DNA of 64,000 bases from an uncultured Planctomycetota bacterium (lineage in GTDB: Bacteria; Planctomycetota; Brocadiia; CAIUPP01). Positions 17,354-26,600 of this stretch are shown here, piece by piece. Both the position numbers and the translations under genes were made by a program. The DNA is taken from positions 62,001 to 126,000 of the forward strand of contig CAIUPP010000023.1 of assembly GCA_903901045.1 (NCBI GenBank), given 5' to 3'. The notes under the pieces were generated by a model. That model was not told where the DNA came from, made no database searches, and was given only the letters and a program-made list of their open reading frames with translations. Every line of letters starts with the position of its first letter. The stretch's first letter is position 1.

Positions 17354-18700
17354 ATGTCAATGAGTGAAGCGCGAAAAGGGGCTGTGCGGGTGAGTTTTGA
17401 CAGCGGCCTCAAGCTTGAATTTCACGGCTCGAAGGTGACCAGCGACGCGGGACTTTTGGCGTATCGTGAGATTGATGAAGCGCTGGGTCTGACTACGATG
17501 GCCAGCGGCATGATTCAGGATTGGCGCACGGGCAGGAACACTCGGCACACGGTCACGGGTTTGATGCGACAGTCGACGTTCGGTCGTCTCGCCGGATACG
17601 AAGACACCAACGATGCTGAACGGTTGGCTGTTGATCCGGCGATGCGACATGTTGTGGGTGGCCGGGCAAAGACCCGCCATGCCGCCTCAACCAGCCAAAT
17701 GGGCCGGTTCGAGACCGAAGTGCTGACGCAACCGGCCAACTTGGATGCGTTGGTGGAATTGTCCGGCCAATGGATTGACCGCGTGAGGCAGCGCAAACCA
17801 ACGGACGAGATTATCCTGGACATGGACAGCTCTGTCAGCGAGACTTACGGCCAGCAGGAAGGTTCAGCCTACAACGGACATTTCAGTTGCACCTGCTACC
17901 ATCCGCTATTCTGCTTCAACCAGTTCGGCGACTTGGAGCGGATGATGCTGCGCAACGGCAATGTTCACAGCGCCGATGACTGGCGCTCCGTACTGGAGCC
18001 GGTGGTGGCCCGGTATCGCGACGGGGAGATGCAGCGCTTCTTCCGGGCCGATGCCGCTTTCGCCAACCCGAAGGTGTACGAGTTTCTGGAGAAGGAAGAA
18101 TATCTGTACGCGATTCGGCTGCCCGCGAATGATGTGCTCCAGCGGGAAATCAAACATCTCCTGACTCGTCCGGTCGGTCGTCCGCCGAATCGTCCGGTGG
18201 TGCTCTACGCCAGCTTCTCCTATCAAGCGGCCAGTTGGGACAAATCTCGTCGCGTAGTCGCCAAGGTCGAGTGGCACGCGGGTGAGTTGTTTCCGCGTGT
18301 CGGATTCATCGTCACGAATCTGAGGCGGGACGAAGAAGCGGTGGTCCACTTCTACAACGGACGGGGGACGGCGGAGCAATGGATCAAGGAAGGCAAGAAT
18401 GCTCTGAAGTGGACGCGGTTGTCTTGCCACGACTTCGCGGACAACCATGTCCGGCTGCAACTGTTTGCCCTGGCGTACAACCTGGGCAACTTTCTGCGAA
18501 GGTTGGCGCTCCCCGAAGGCGTAAAGCACTGGTCGCTGACGACGCTGCGTGAGAAGCTGGTCAAGATCGGAGCCAAAGGCGTGACGACCGCTCGGGACGT
18601 CATCTTCCAGATGGCGAAGGTGGCGGTGCCGAGGAAGTTGTTCCGCGCGATTCTGGAACGGATTGGACGCCTTCGAGTGCTGACGCTGACGCCGGGATGA
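17354..18700 (+). CDS. IS1380-family transposase
   Basis: 448 residues, full-length DDE transposase of the IS1380 family. The catalytic residues appear intact: Asp in '[13 protein letters not shown]', Asp in '[17 protein letters not shown]', and Glu in the family's '[17 protein letters not shown]'. The N-terminal '[17 protein letters not shown]' and C-terminal '[19 protein letters not shown]' are standard for the family. There is no frameshift. The start ATG 17354 lacks a clear Shine-Dalgarno; a TATAAT lies at 17286. It appears intact and potentially active, but element ends were not found. Confidence 0.95.
   Translation: MSMSEARKGAVRVSFDSGLKLEFHGSKVTSDAGLLAYREIDEALGLTTMASGMIQDWRTGRNTRHTVTGLMRQSTFGRLAGYEDTNDAERLAVDPAMRHVVGGRAKTRHAASTSQMGRFETEVLTQPANLDALVELSGQWIDRVRQRKPTDEIILDMDSSVSETYGQQEGSAYNGHFSCTCYHPLFCFNQFGDLERMMLRNGNVHSADDWRSVLEPVVARYRDGEMQRFFRADAAFANPKVYEFLEKEEYLYAIRLPANDVLQREIKHLLTRPVGRPPNRPVVLYASFSYQAASWDKSRRVVAKVEWHAGELFPRVGFIVTNLRRDEEAVVHFYNGRGTAEQWIKEGKNALKWTRLSCHDFADNHVRLQLFALAYNLGNFLRRLALPEGVKHWSLTTLREKLVKIGAKGVTTARDVIFQMAKVAVPRKLFRAILERIGRLRVLTLTPG
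17354..18700 (+). mobile_element. IS1380-type insertion sequence (ends unresolved)
   Basis: Only the transposase gene can be bounded. Terminal inverted repeats and a target duplication were looked for in about 120 bases upstream and 200 downstream. Only a 10-base match was seen (CTTCATCCCG near 17250, inverted near 18830), which is too weak to define the ends. Confidence 0.6.
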
Positions 18701-18832
18701 CGGCGGCTAGACGAAACCCTGCCGGGTGACGTGAAGCGATGGGCGAACTCCGTCCCGCAATAGCGAAATACGGCTGCGGACCTCGGAAGAACCGTGATCG
18801 CCGTCGTCCGAATGCACGGCGAACCGGTCGGG

Positions 18833-19192
18833 ATGAAGATTCGGTTGCTTTTTCCGTCTGCGGAAGGGAAAATGCGCGCAAGAAGGTTCACGGCGGTCGT
18901 GAACTGCAAGTCATCTGGGAAATACCGGTTGGATATTCTCTACCAAGAGAAGCGTGCGCATTCAATGATAGCAGCCATTTGCCTGCACGAGGACGAATAT
19001 CTTATGCGATTGGCGAATGATCCTGTGATCTGTCGTCGATTGTGGGAACTAGCTTGCAGTGCGATTGGTCGTCAGTGTCCAACTCAGTACGTGGAGGAAC
19101 TCAAAGTAGTGCTTTCCATTACGGACTTGACCACCCCACCCCCCGCCGCGCGTGACGCATCGGCGCATCCATACGGAACCCGGAGGCCCTGA
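18833..19192 (+). CDS. Small hypothetical protein next to the IS element
   Basis: About 119 residues from ATG 18833 ('MKIRLLFPSAEGKMRAR'); an upstream ATG at 18794 is the alternative. The first 80 residues have plausible protein composition ('RFTAVVNCKSSGKYRLDILY', 'MRLANDPVICRRLWELACSA'). The last 25 are Pro/Ala/Arg-rich and run into the next gene's leader. No family is recognised. It could be a real short gene, a remnant left by the insertion sequence, or a chance ORF. It overlaps nothing on the other strand that looks better. Confidence 0.3.
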   Translation: MKIRLLFPSAEGKMRARRFTAVVNCKSSGKYRLDILYQEKRAHSMIAAICLHEDEYLMRLANDPVICRRLWELACSAIGRQCPTQYVEELKVVLSITDLTTPPPAARDASAHPYGTRRP

Positions 19193-19198
19193 AATGCG

Positions 19199-20068
19199 AT
19201 GGTCGACCCTCCCCCGCAAATCAAATTTCCTATCAGTGATGCATTCTGGCGCGATACCATTTCACGCGCGCAAGCGACACCGCTGGAGGCCCGTTGCGAG
19301 CCGGAAATCAATCCACGGCCGTACTTCACCTTCCGCGTCACCTACCGCAGCCTTGGCGGCGAGAACATCACCGCGTTGCTCGGTGTTCCGATACGCGACC
19401 GTGAGAATCAGCGCCTGCCGGCGATTATCACCGCGCCCGGATACGGCGGCTGGGAGCACGGCGTCACCTTGAGCGACTGCCAGCGCGGTTATCTCATCCT
19501 GCAGATTTCTCCTCGCCAGCAGGGCGAATCCAGCGGGTTGCCGCGCTATGAACGCTGGCAGGGAGAAGGGCCGCTCCTGCGCGGCATCAAGCAGCCGGAA
19601 GGCTACTTCTACCAGGGCGCGTATATGGACATGCTGCGCGGCGTCGATTATCTCCTTACGCGGGACGATGTCGACCCGGAGCGCATCGGCGCCATGGGCA
19701 CCAGCCAGGGCGGGGGGATCGTGCTCGCGTCCAGCGCACTCATCCCGCGGATCAAAGCGGTCGTCGCGCACGTCCCGTACTTTTGCGACATGCGGCATAA
19801 CACGGCCTTCGCCACCGGCGAACTCGACACGCCGGAACATCTGGCTACTTTCGATTACTTCGATCCGGTTCAGCTGGCGCATCGCTTGCACGCGCCCACC
19901 CTGCTAAGTTCGGGCGGGAAGGATGCCACTTGCCCAGCGGAGACGATCCGCGCCGTCTTTGATCAGCTGCCCGGCATCAAAGGATTGCTGCATTATCCGG
20001 AACTCATCCATACCTCGTCACTCGGTTTCTACCGGGCGAGTTGGGAGTGGATGGCGACTTACCTGTGA
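19199..20068 (+). CDS. Acetylxylan esterase-like alpha/beta hydrolase (AXE1 type)
   Basis: 289 residues, serine esterase of the cephalosporin-C deacetylase/acetylxylan esterase family. Nucleophile motif 'GTSQGGG' (Ser near residue 167), Asp in 'SSGGKDATCPAETI', His in 'YPELIHTSS' and the oxyanion-side 'APGYGG' are all present. The family removes acetyl groups from sugars or beta-lactams. No signal peptide is present, so it is probably cytoplasmic. GGAGG lies 12 bases before ATG 19199. It stands alone between the IS region and the reverse-strand lysine-rich gene, whose hairpin terminator may serve it as well. Confidence 0.9.
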   Translation: MVDPPPQIKFPISDAFWRDTISRAQATPLEARCEPEINPRPYFTFRVTYRSLGGENITALLGVPIRDRENQRLPAIITAPGYGGWEHGVTLSDCQRGYLILQISPRQQGESSGLPRYERWQGEGPLLRGIKQPEGYFYQGAYMDMLRGVDYLLTRDDVDPERIGAMGTSQGGGIVLASSALIPRIKAVVAHVPYFCDMRHNTAFATGELDTPEHLATFDYFDPVQLAHRLHAPTLLSSGGKDATCPAETIRAVFDQLPGIKGLLHYPELIHTSSLGFYRASWEWMATYL

Positions 20069-20100
20069 TGACCTGACGAATCACCCTTCATACCTCACAC

Positions 20101-20150
20101 TTAAAAGAGTCGCCCCGCTCAGTGCGGTGATCCGCATCACCGAGCGGGGC
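20101..20150 (-). terminator. Rho-independent terminator for the lysine-rich peptide gene
   Basis: Hairpin GCCCCGCTC (20112-20120) / GAGCGGGGC (20142-20150) with an inner CGGTGAT/ATCACCG stem. On the reverse strand it is followed by GACTCTTTTAA. It lies 15 bases beyond the small gene's stop codon. Confidence 0.8.
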
Positions 20151-20165
20151 TTGCATATCGTCAGG

Positions 20166-20270
20166 TTACTTCTTGGCCTTCTTCTTCTTGGTCACCTTCT
20201 TCTTTCCCGAAGCGATTTTCTTGGCGATCTTCTTCGACTTCCTCTTCTTCAGGGCCTTCTTCTTTGCCAT
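20166..20270 (-). CDS. 34-residue lysine-rich peptide
   Basis: Too short for the ORF track. The reverse strand reads MAKKKALKKRKSKKIAKKIA and ends with 'VTKKKKAKK': 34 residues, 19 of them Lys plus one Arg, with no acidic residue. A purine-rich GGAGAGGGGGG lies about 10 bases before the ATG. A TTGACA-16-TAGAAT promoter sits about 160 bases upstream (20427-20454), and a hairpin with a U-run follows the stop, so the transcription unit is complete. The composition resembles histone H1-like tails and the basic tails of bacterial nucleoid proteins. A DNA- or RNA-binding role is inference. Confidence 0.75.
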   Translation of the reverse strand: MAKKKALKKRKSKKIAKKIASGKKKVTKKKKAKK

Positions 20271-20426
20271 CAATAATCACCCCCCCTCTCCTGGCGTGAA
20301 AAAGGGATGAACTTCTCAGGGGCGGACACCGCCATGGCGCCCGCCAGCCCGTCGAACTAACGGACTATCGATGCGCAACATCTTGGGACTACCACCAGTT
20401 CATCCACTACATCCTGTACTAACAAG

Positions 20427-20454
20427 ATTCTAACTGCGGGAATCTCTATGTCAA
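20427..20454 (-). promoter_or_regulatory. Sigma-70-like promoter for the lysine-rich peptide gene
   Basis: Reverse strand: TTGACA (20449-20454), 16-base spacer, TAGAAT (20427-20432). The leader to the start codon would be about 150 bases. Confidence 0.65.
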
Positions 20455-20481
20455 GGGAAAAATGGGGGTGGGCGCGGAAAT

Positions 20482-20537
20482 GGAAAAGGGGGCAGGCATC
20501 TTTTCGCGACGGCGAAAAGCAGCCTGACCCCTTTTCC
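20482..20537. repeat. 56-bp hairpin repeat, copy 2
   Basis: Same hairpin as 2946-3001 with 4 mismatches, all kept outside the conserved CAGGCATCTTTTCGC and GCGAAAAGCAGCCTG blocks. It lies between the small-gene promoter and the end of the large reverse-strand operon. Confidence 0.88.
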
Positions 20538-20608
20538 GCCCCTTCTACGCGATCCGCTTTCTGCGAACCGCTTTCCGCGCCCCCTTTCCGGTCAGTACGA
20601 TCTCCCGT

Positions 20609-22702
20609 TCACTTCAATTGTCCGAGCGCCGCGCGCGCCTGGGCGGCGGCGGGAGATTCCGGCCAGCGCTCGCCCACGACTTTGAGATAGGCGCGCGCCT
20701 CAACCGGACGCTTGGACTGAACGCAGGCGAGACCGGCATAGAGGTTCGCCTGCGGAAGGAAATCCGCATCGTCGGCGCAGGCGATGTACTGATCCGCCTG
20801 CTTCTTCACCTCATCGAAATTCTTCGTCAGCATATTCGCTTTGAGCCGCAGGAGCATCGTCTCGCCGTCGAGGCGGTGCGTGGGGAGCGCCCAGAGCCAC
20901 TGTTCGAGCGAGGTCAGGGCGGACTGCCCGTCCCCCTGCCCGAGGTAGGCCTCCACCTCATGGCGGTAGCGCCCGTCGGTCACCGCGCGCGGTTCCTTGA
21001 GCGGGAATGCGGGGTCGGCCTCGGCCTGCGAATAGAGGCGGCGCGCCTCGTCGGGATGCTTCTGCAGGCGCTCCAGGTCGCCAAGGCGCACGAGCGCGAC
21101 GCGGCGGCGATCCTTGTCCGACTCCGGTAGATCGCGCCTGAGTTGCTCATACCCCTGACGCGCGCGCGCGGGGTCGTTCGCATAATAGAAATAGATGTCC
21201 GCGATGCGCAGCCGCAGGTCGGGCTGGCGCTCCGCCGGGGAATTGGAGAGCGCCACCTGGAGGCAGCGTTGCGCATCCTGCCACTGGCGGAGCGGGTCCA
21301 GATAGTAGTCTGCCAATTCCTGCTCCAGCGCGGCGACCTGGTCGCGCGAGAGTTCGCTGCGGCGCTTGTCCAGTTCCACGTCGGCATCGAAGAGAAGGCG
21401 GCGTGCCTCATTGGCCTTCGCAAGATCACGCAGCGCAAGGAGATGCGGCGTCTTCAAGGCGGCAGGCTGCGCGTCGCGGCACCACTCCGCGAACTTCTGC
21501 TGTTTGGCCAGGGTGAATTCCAGGTCGTTCCAGAGCGGCAGGACGGACACCGGCAGGTCGAACGAATCGCTCCCGCCGGCGGAGGCAGCGACGGTGAGCG
21601 TCACGGTGTAATTCCCCGACTCCAGGTAGACGTGGACCGGCTTATCGCCGACGGCGCTCTGCCCGTCGCCGAAGTTCCAGGAGCATTTCGTGATCTGCCC
21701 GACGCGCGCGGAGCCGAGCGAGGTGAACTGCATGGCGACCATTTTGCGTTCGTCGAGTTCAAGGTACTGCAGCGGGAGGAACCGGAAGCCCGCCGTGACA
21801 GGTTTTTCCGCCTCCTCGCAGATCTCCTCCTGTGCGGTGCCGACGCCGACGAAGGAGGAGGCGGGGATGACGGAGAAACGCCCCTCCCCCGGCGGCATCC
21901 AGGCCGCGAGCATGCGCTTTGGGCCCTTCACCGAGAAGCCGATATAGGTGAATCCGTGCCTGCCGGCTTTGAGGTCCACTTTGCCGCCATGCTGCCCGTG
22001 CCGGCCTGTGTTGACGTCGTGCCCCCGCCCGGGCCACTGCGCCACGAGCGCGCCATCCACCAGAAGGAAAGAGGCGTCGTCGCTGACGGTGGCGAACTGA
22101 TAAGAGCCATCCTTCGGGCAGTCCAGGCGGCCATCGTATATGCTGACATAGTTGACGTCGGGGCTGAAGGGGTTCGCCGAGTCGAAGACCTGGTTCCAGA
22201 GCGCCGCGCCGTAGGCCGCGGGCGCGGTCGCCAGCGCCTTCTGAGCGTCCGCCCAACTATCCATTTTCGCATCCGGCGCCAGCGGAAATGTCCTGAGGAA
22301 GAGGCCCGAGGGAGCTTGCAGCGGCGCCGGCGCGCCCCCCTCCGGGTTGCCGTAGTAGGCAGCATAGAGACCCTTTTCGCCCTTCTCCGCCTTGAAAACG
22401 AGGAGGTGCCGCCCTTCCGGGGAGGAGCAGAGAATCTTGCTCGGCAGCGACCTCCCCTTGGGTCCGATGATCCAGATGTCCGAGCCGTCGCGCTTGGCGC
22501 GCGGGCCGGTCTCCAGCCAGACGCAGAACTCCTCCGGCCCAATGGCCGTCGGCGACAGGAGCGTGCGATAGTGCCACGCCCCCTGCCACCAGGGCGGGCG
22601 CTCCTGCGCGCGCAGCGGCGCAGCGGCCATGCAGAGGGCCAGCGCGCAGAACAGCAGAACAAGATGGAGCCGATTCGACGGATGCGCCTGATTGGTTCTC
22701 AT
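20609..22702 (-). CDS. Exported PA14/PKD/TPR protein
   Basis: 697 residues, last gene of the MoxR-type operon. A signal peptide (residues 1-32, ending 'AAAPLRAQ') is followed by a DUF2341-like N-terminal part ('WHYRTLLSPTAIGPEEFCVW'), a PA14-like beta-barrel ('GSYQFATVSDDASFLLVDG'), a PKD domain ('CSWNFGDGQSAVGDKPVHVY', 'SGNYTVTLTV') and a C-terminal third of TPR repeats ('YLGQGDGQSALTSLEQWLW', 'QANLYAGLACVQSKRPVEA'). PA14 and PKD domains usually bind carbohydrates or mediate extracellular interactions, so the protein probably faces the periplasm or the cell surface. Its start overlaps the stop of the preceding gene by 4 bases. Confidence 0.85.
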   Translation of the reverse strand: MRTNQAHPSNRLHLVLLFCALALCMAAAPLRAQERPPWWQGAWHYRTLLSPTAIGPEEFCVWLETGPRAKRDGSDIWIIGPKGRSLPSKILCSSPEGRHLLVFKAEKGEKGLYAAYYGNPEGGAPAPLQAPSGLFLRTFPLAPDAKMDSWADAQKALATAPAAYGAALWNQVFDSANPFSPDVNYVSIYDGRLDCPKDGSYQFATVSDDASFLLVDGALVAQWPGRGHDVNTGRHGQHGGKVDLKAGRHGFTYIGFSVKGPKRMLAAWMPPGEGRFSVIPASSFVGVGTAQEEICEEAEKPVTAGFRFLPLQYLELDERKMVAMQFTSLGSARVGQITKCSWNFGDGQSAVGDKPVHVYLESGNYTVTLTVAASAGGSDSFDLPVSVLPLWNDLEFTLAKQQKFAEWCRDAQPAALKTPHLLALRDLAKANEARRLLFDADVELDKRRSELSRDQVAALEQELADYYLDPLRQWQDAQRCLQVALSNSPAERQPDLRLRIADIYFYYANDPARARQGYEQLRRDLPESDKDRRRVALVRLGDLERLQKHPDEARRLYSQAEADPAFPLKEPRAVTDGRYRHEVEAYLGQGDGQSALTSLEQWLWALPTHRLDGETMLLRLKANMLTKNFDEVKKQADQYIACADDADFLPQANLYAGLACVQSKRPVEARAYLKVVGERWPESPAAAQARAALGQLK

Positions 22703-23643
22703 TTGATCACCGGGAATTCATCCTCCGTGGTGGGCGCGACCGGCATGGATTTCTTCGGCTCAGGAGCCTGGGGAGGCGGCGGGGCCGTGATCGCCTCATG
22801 GCCGATGACCTCCAACTGGGCGTTGTCGAACTCGTAAATGCCCGCCGGCCAGTAAGCGTACAGGTCCACGCGCAGCCAATCGGGCTGGAGCGGCTTGTAA
22901 TTGTTCATGGATTTCCAGCGCGCGGGATGGAAAACGCAGACCCATCGCTTCCAGTTCTCATTGCACTTGACCAGCGTGAGCATGGCGTTGCCGGCGTCGC
23001 GCTTGATCACCGTCCGCCCCTGGTCGGTCGTGATGCTCTCGTCGAAGAACCCCTTGATGAAGACCTTCGGCTCCCCGCCGGCCGTCGTGCGCGCGTCCAC
23101 GATGAAGCGGTAGATCGCGCCGGGGTCCAGCTTGATGAAGTCGCTGCGGTAATGGATGCCATGGTTCCCCCCCACCGTGTCGTAGTAAGGCGCCTGCGTC
23201 GGGAGCTTCTGCGGCGGCGCGGGGATCGGATCCATTGCAAGGGAATCGGGGTTTCCCTGCGCGCGAAGCAGCGCCGCGTCGCCGAGCTTCAGCGCCTTCG
23301 TGTTCCATTCGGCCCATTGGGTGTCCTGGATGTTGGTGTCCATCCGCAGGCAGCGTTTCCCCTCCGTGCCTCCTTCCACCCAGAGCGTGCCGAACTTGTC
23401 GACCGGCTCCCAGTGCGCGGGCCAGAATTTCCCCGTTTCAAAACCGCCGTTCTGAAGGAGGTTGGCGGTCAGCGCGGGGGCGCTCATCATGCCGGGAGCG
23501 TCGGGCTCGGCAAAGGGGACGTCGGCGGCGTACAAAGAGGATGCTGCGAGGAAAGCGAGAAGACAGGCGGACAAACGATTTGCGATTACTGATTTGCGAT
23601 TACTGATTGCCGATTTAACGGCAAGCGCGCCGCGCAAGAGCAT
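22699..23643 (-). CDS. Exported protein of unknown function
   Basis: About 314 residues. The track start (23670) and the first 30 codons lie in tandem repeat DNA, so the start is uncertain. ATG 23643 with a closely spaced GGAG is taken; the repeat-coded stretch ('KSAISNRKSVIANR') then forms the n-region of a signal peptide ending 'LAASSLYAAD'. The mature part has carbohydrate-binding-module-like features ('LLQNGGFETGKFWPAHWEPV', 'IYEFDNAQLEVIG'), a jelly-roll pattern common in exported proteins. The tail is Pro-rich. The gene sits between the DUF4175 gene and the PA14/PKD gene, with a 4-base overlap to the latter. Confidence 0.7.
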   Translation of the reverse strand: MLLRGALAVKSAISNRKSVIANRLSACLLAFLAASSLYAADVPFAEPDAPGMMSAPALTANLLQNGGFETGKFWPAHWEPVDKFGTLWVEGGTEGKRCLRMDTNIQDTQWAEWNTKALKLGDAALLRAQGNPDSLAMDPIPAPPQKLPTQAPYYDTVGGNHGIHYRSDFIKLDPGAIYRFIVDARTTAGGEPKVFIKGFFDESITTDQGRTVIKRDAGNAMLTLVKCNENWKRWVCVFHPARWKSMNNYKPLQPDWLRVDLYAYWPAGIYEFDNAQLEVIGHEAITAPPPPQAPEPKKSMPVAPTTEDEFPVIK

Positions 23644-23671
23644 TTCTCCGCCGCATTCTGCATTCCGCATT
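23577..23671. repeat. 14-bp tandem repeat and 7-bp repeat at a gene start
   Basis: Two perfect copies of GATTTGCGATTACT (23577-23590 and 23591-23604) plus a partial third lie inside the 5' end of the reverse-strand exported-protein gene. From 23648 a 7-bp-like CTGCATTCCGCATTCTC run follows, directly after the DUF4175 stop. Similar words recur at 33800-33841 and 32852-32887. Confidence 0.75.
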
Positions 23672-23673
23672 CT

Positions 23674-26600
23674 CTATTCCTTCGCCGCGTCTTCGGACAG
23701 CGCCTTGAAATACCCGTTCACCAGTTCACGGTACTGCTCCGGCACTTCCTCCCCGGCGGAGGCGGCGATCTCGTCGCGCATCTCCTTCGGCAGGGAAGCG
23801 TTGCTCCGGTTGACCACCTTCTGCCGCGAGACCACATCCTTCACGTCGCGCAGGTTGGAGAGGATCACTTTCTGGCTCGAACCGGCGGTCGAGAGCATCT
23901 TGCCCGAGTCGAATTGCTGTTGGACCTGCTGCATCAATTCAATCGTCTTGGGCAGTTCGCCGCGCGGACATTGATATTTCTGGAGTCCGAAATCGATGCG
24001 CTTGGCCTGGTCGATCAGTTGCTGCTGCTGGTTGGCCATGCGCTTGAGTTGCTTCTGCACGGCAGCGGGCACGGGGCCTTCGAGCCCTTCCTGACCGAAG
24101 CCGCTGGCCTTGCCGCCGCCGCTGGAGCCGGTGTTGGCCTCCGGGCCGGTGTCCTTGATGACGCCCGCCTCGAAGGGGTCCTGGGTGAGGCGCGTCGGGG
24201 TCTGCCGCCCCCCCTTGCCGACGGAGGTTTCCTCGACATACTGTCCGCTGGACTTGCCGGTGCGTCCCTCGCCGCTGCGGCCGCCCACCTCCTGCTGGTT
24301 CGGGAGCATGTTGCCGGTGACCCCCTTGGCGCTCATGTCGCTGATCGGCCCGTCCATCGCCGTCCAGCCGACTCCCTTGTCCATGCTGTCCAGCCAGGCG
24401 CTGGTGGCATCCTCGGCTTCCGCGAGAAGGTCATCCTCTTTCTCCATCAGGTCGCCGACGATATCCTCCAACTGGTCCGGAAGATCGGCCAGCGGCACAT
24501 CGTAATCCTGGACCGGGTCCTCCATCTTCCAGGCAATCCGGTCGGGCGTCTCCATGAGCCATTTTTCCAGGTTGGTCTCGATGCTCTTGGCCAGTTCCAG
24601 CCCTCCCTGCTCCAGAGGGACGGCCAATTCGACGGTCTTCATCTGGTCGGCATCCGCGGCTTTCTTGACCTCGCTGTAGATTTCCACGTACTCCTTCGCC
24701 AGGTTCGGGATGGAGAAGTCCTGCGGCGGCAGCTTGCTTAGGTCGGTGGCGGCCTCCTGGAAATACTTGGCCCACTTGGCCTCCGCGTCGACGACCTTCT
24801 GTAGCGTCTTGTCATCCTCCTTGGTGAAATCATCCACCGCAATCTCGCCGAGGCGTTTGCTCAGGCCGATCACCTCTTTCTGCTCCTCCTGGAACTGCTT
24901 GAGCGCGTCGACCATTTTCTCCACGCGCTGACGGTTCTGGTTGAGGTCGTCGGGCTTGTCAGCGGCTTTCTCCTTCTGCGCGGAGGCGGCAAGCCGCTCC
25001 GCCAGAAGCGCTTTCGGGTCGGCCAGGAGCTTCCTGAGTTGGTCAATCACCTGAGTCTGAACATCCGCGGCGGCGAGGGCGAGGGACGCCTCATGGTCGT
25101 TCGCGGCAACGGCGCGCAGAGCGTTGAGCCGCTCGACGGATTGGGTGATTTCATGCGCCGCGATGGAGGCGAGCGCTTCAAGCGCTTCGGGGGTCTCCAG
25201 GTCGCTGAAAGCCCGAACGGAGTCGCGGGCCTGCGAGTAGAGCTCCTCCTCCGCCTTGACCAGCGGCCCCACGCGCCCCGCAAAGGCCGTGCGCGCGGCG
25301 CTGTCGGCCGCCAGATCCGCCTTGGCCGAGGCGGGCCACTCGGCGGTCTGCTTCGTCGCGGCGAGGTTCGTCTCCTGCAAGCCGATCAACTTGCGCACCA
25401 GCGTCAGGAACGCCTCCTGCTCCGCTTTCTGCTTCTGCTCGACGGCGGCCTTGTCCATCACGGTGATCGTATAGGTGCGAGAGCGCCCCTCGGAAGCCGC
25501 GCGTCCGGGCTTGCCGTCGTCGGCGACGAAATAGTAGCTCAGCGCCTCTCCCGCGGCGCATCCGATTTCATCGAGCCGGAGCACGACCCCCTCCGCCCCC
25601 TCGCGCCGGGGCGTCGGGTACTTCCACTCCGCCTGCTTCTTCCACTCCGCTCCGGCGCGGAGTTGGACGAAGAGCGAGAGCCCGCGCAGCGAGAAATCGT
25701 CGCGCGCGGCGGCGGCGACGGAGATGCGGTCGCCGGGCGCAGCCACAATGTCCTTCGCCGGATCGGTGATGCGCACGACCGGCGCCTCATCGACCGCGGC
25801 GACCAACTGCGCCGTCACCGGCTTATTGGCGACCCCCGCAGCGTCCTTCACTTCGATGAGGTACTGACCGCTTCGGGCCAGTTCGAGTTTGCCCGATGCG
25901 CTCGACCCGGCGACGGACATGGGCGTGCGGCTCGCCTCCGCCTCCTGCCCCGGCGCTGCGGCGCGCACGGCCAGCGCGGCGGTGGAGATCGGCCGGTCGG
26001 CCACGGCTTCGAGCGCGACGGTCATTCCGACCGGTCCGGAGATGTTCCCGATGGGGCTGGTCTCATTCTCAACGGCGCGGCCCATGTACTCCGGGAAAGT
26101 GCGGACCAGCTTCACCTCCTTGACGGCGGGTCGCGTGCGCACGGAGACGCGGAACAGGTCGCTGGCGGCGTCGCCGGCCTGGACGCGATACTGGAAGGGG
26201 TTCTGCACTCCGCTGAAGCGCCAGGCGAAGACGCCCCCTTCGAAGGGCATCACATGCTCCGCGCTGGATCCGTCCGCCTCGGTGTAGCGCACCAGCGCCT
26301 TCTCGGGAAGCATCCCGTCGACCCGCGCCTCCACTTCCAGCGTCTCCCCCTGAAGCAGGTCGGCGTTGCCGGGGGAGACCGTCAGGCGCGTCGCGGTGAG
26401 CGGCGCAATGAAGCGCGTGGGGTGCGCGTAGCGCTGCAGGGCGTTGGCAAAGCGGTCGGCGAAGAGGAGGGCGTACAGCCCGGTGGCCGCGGCGGCAATG
26501 CAGGCCCATGCGGCCCAGGTGCGGAAGGCCCTCTGCTCCGGCAGCCGCTTCCGCTCCTTCAGCGCCCGGACGGTCTCCAGCGTCTCATCGAACTGACGCT

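Noticed and set aside
17230-18840. CTTCATCCCG inverted match as IS1380 terminal repeats
   Set aside because: Ten bases only, with no flanking target duplication and an unlikely position inside the downstream sequence.
20271-20426. Mini-ORF ATG AAC TGG TGG TAG in the leader of the lysine-rich gene, like a Trp leader peptide
   Set aside because: It is only four codons, with no ribosome site and no terminator/antiterminator pairing; chance is likely.
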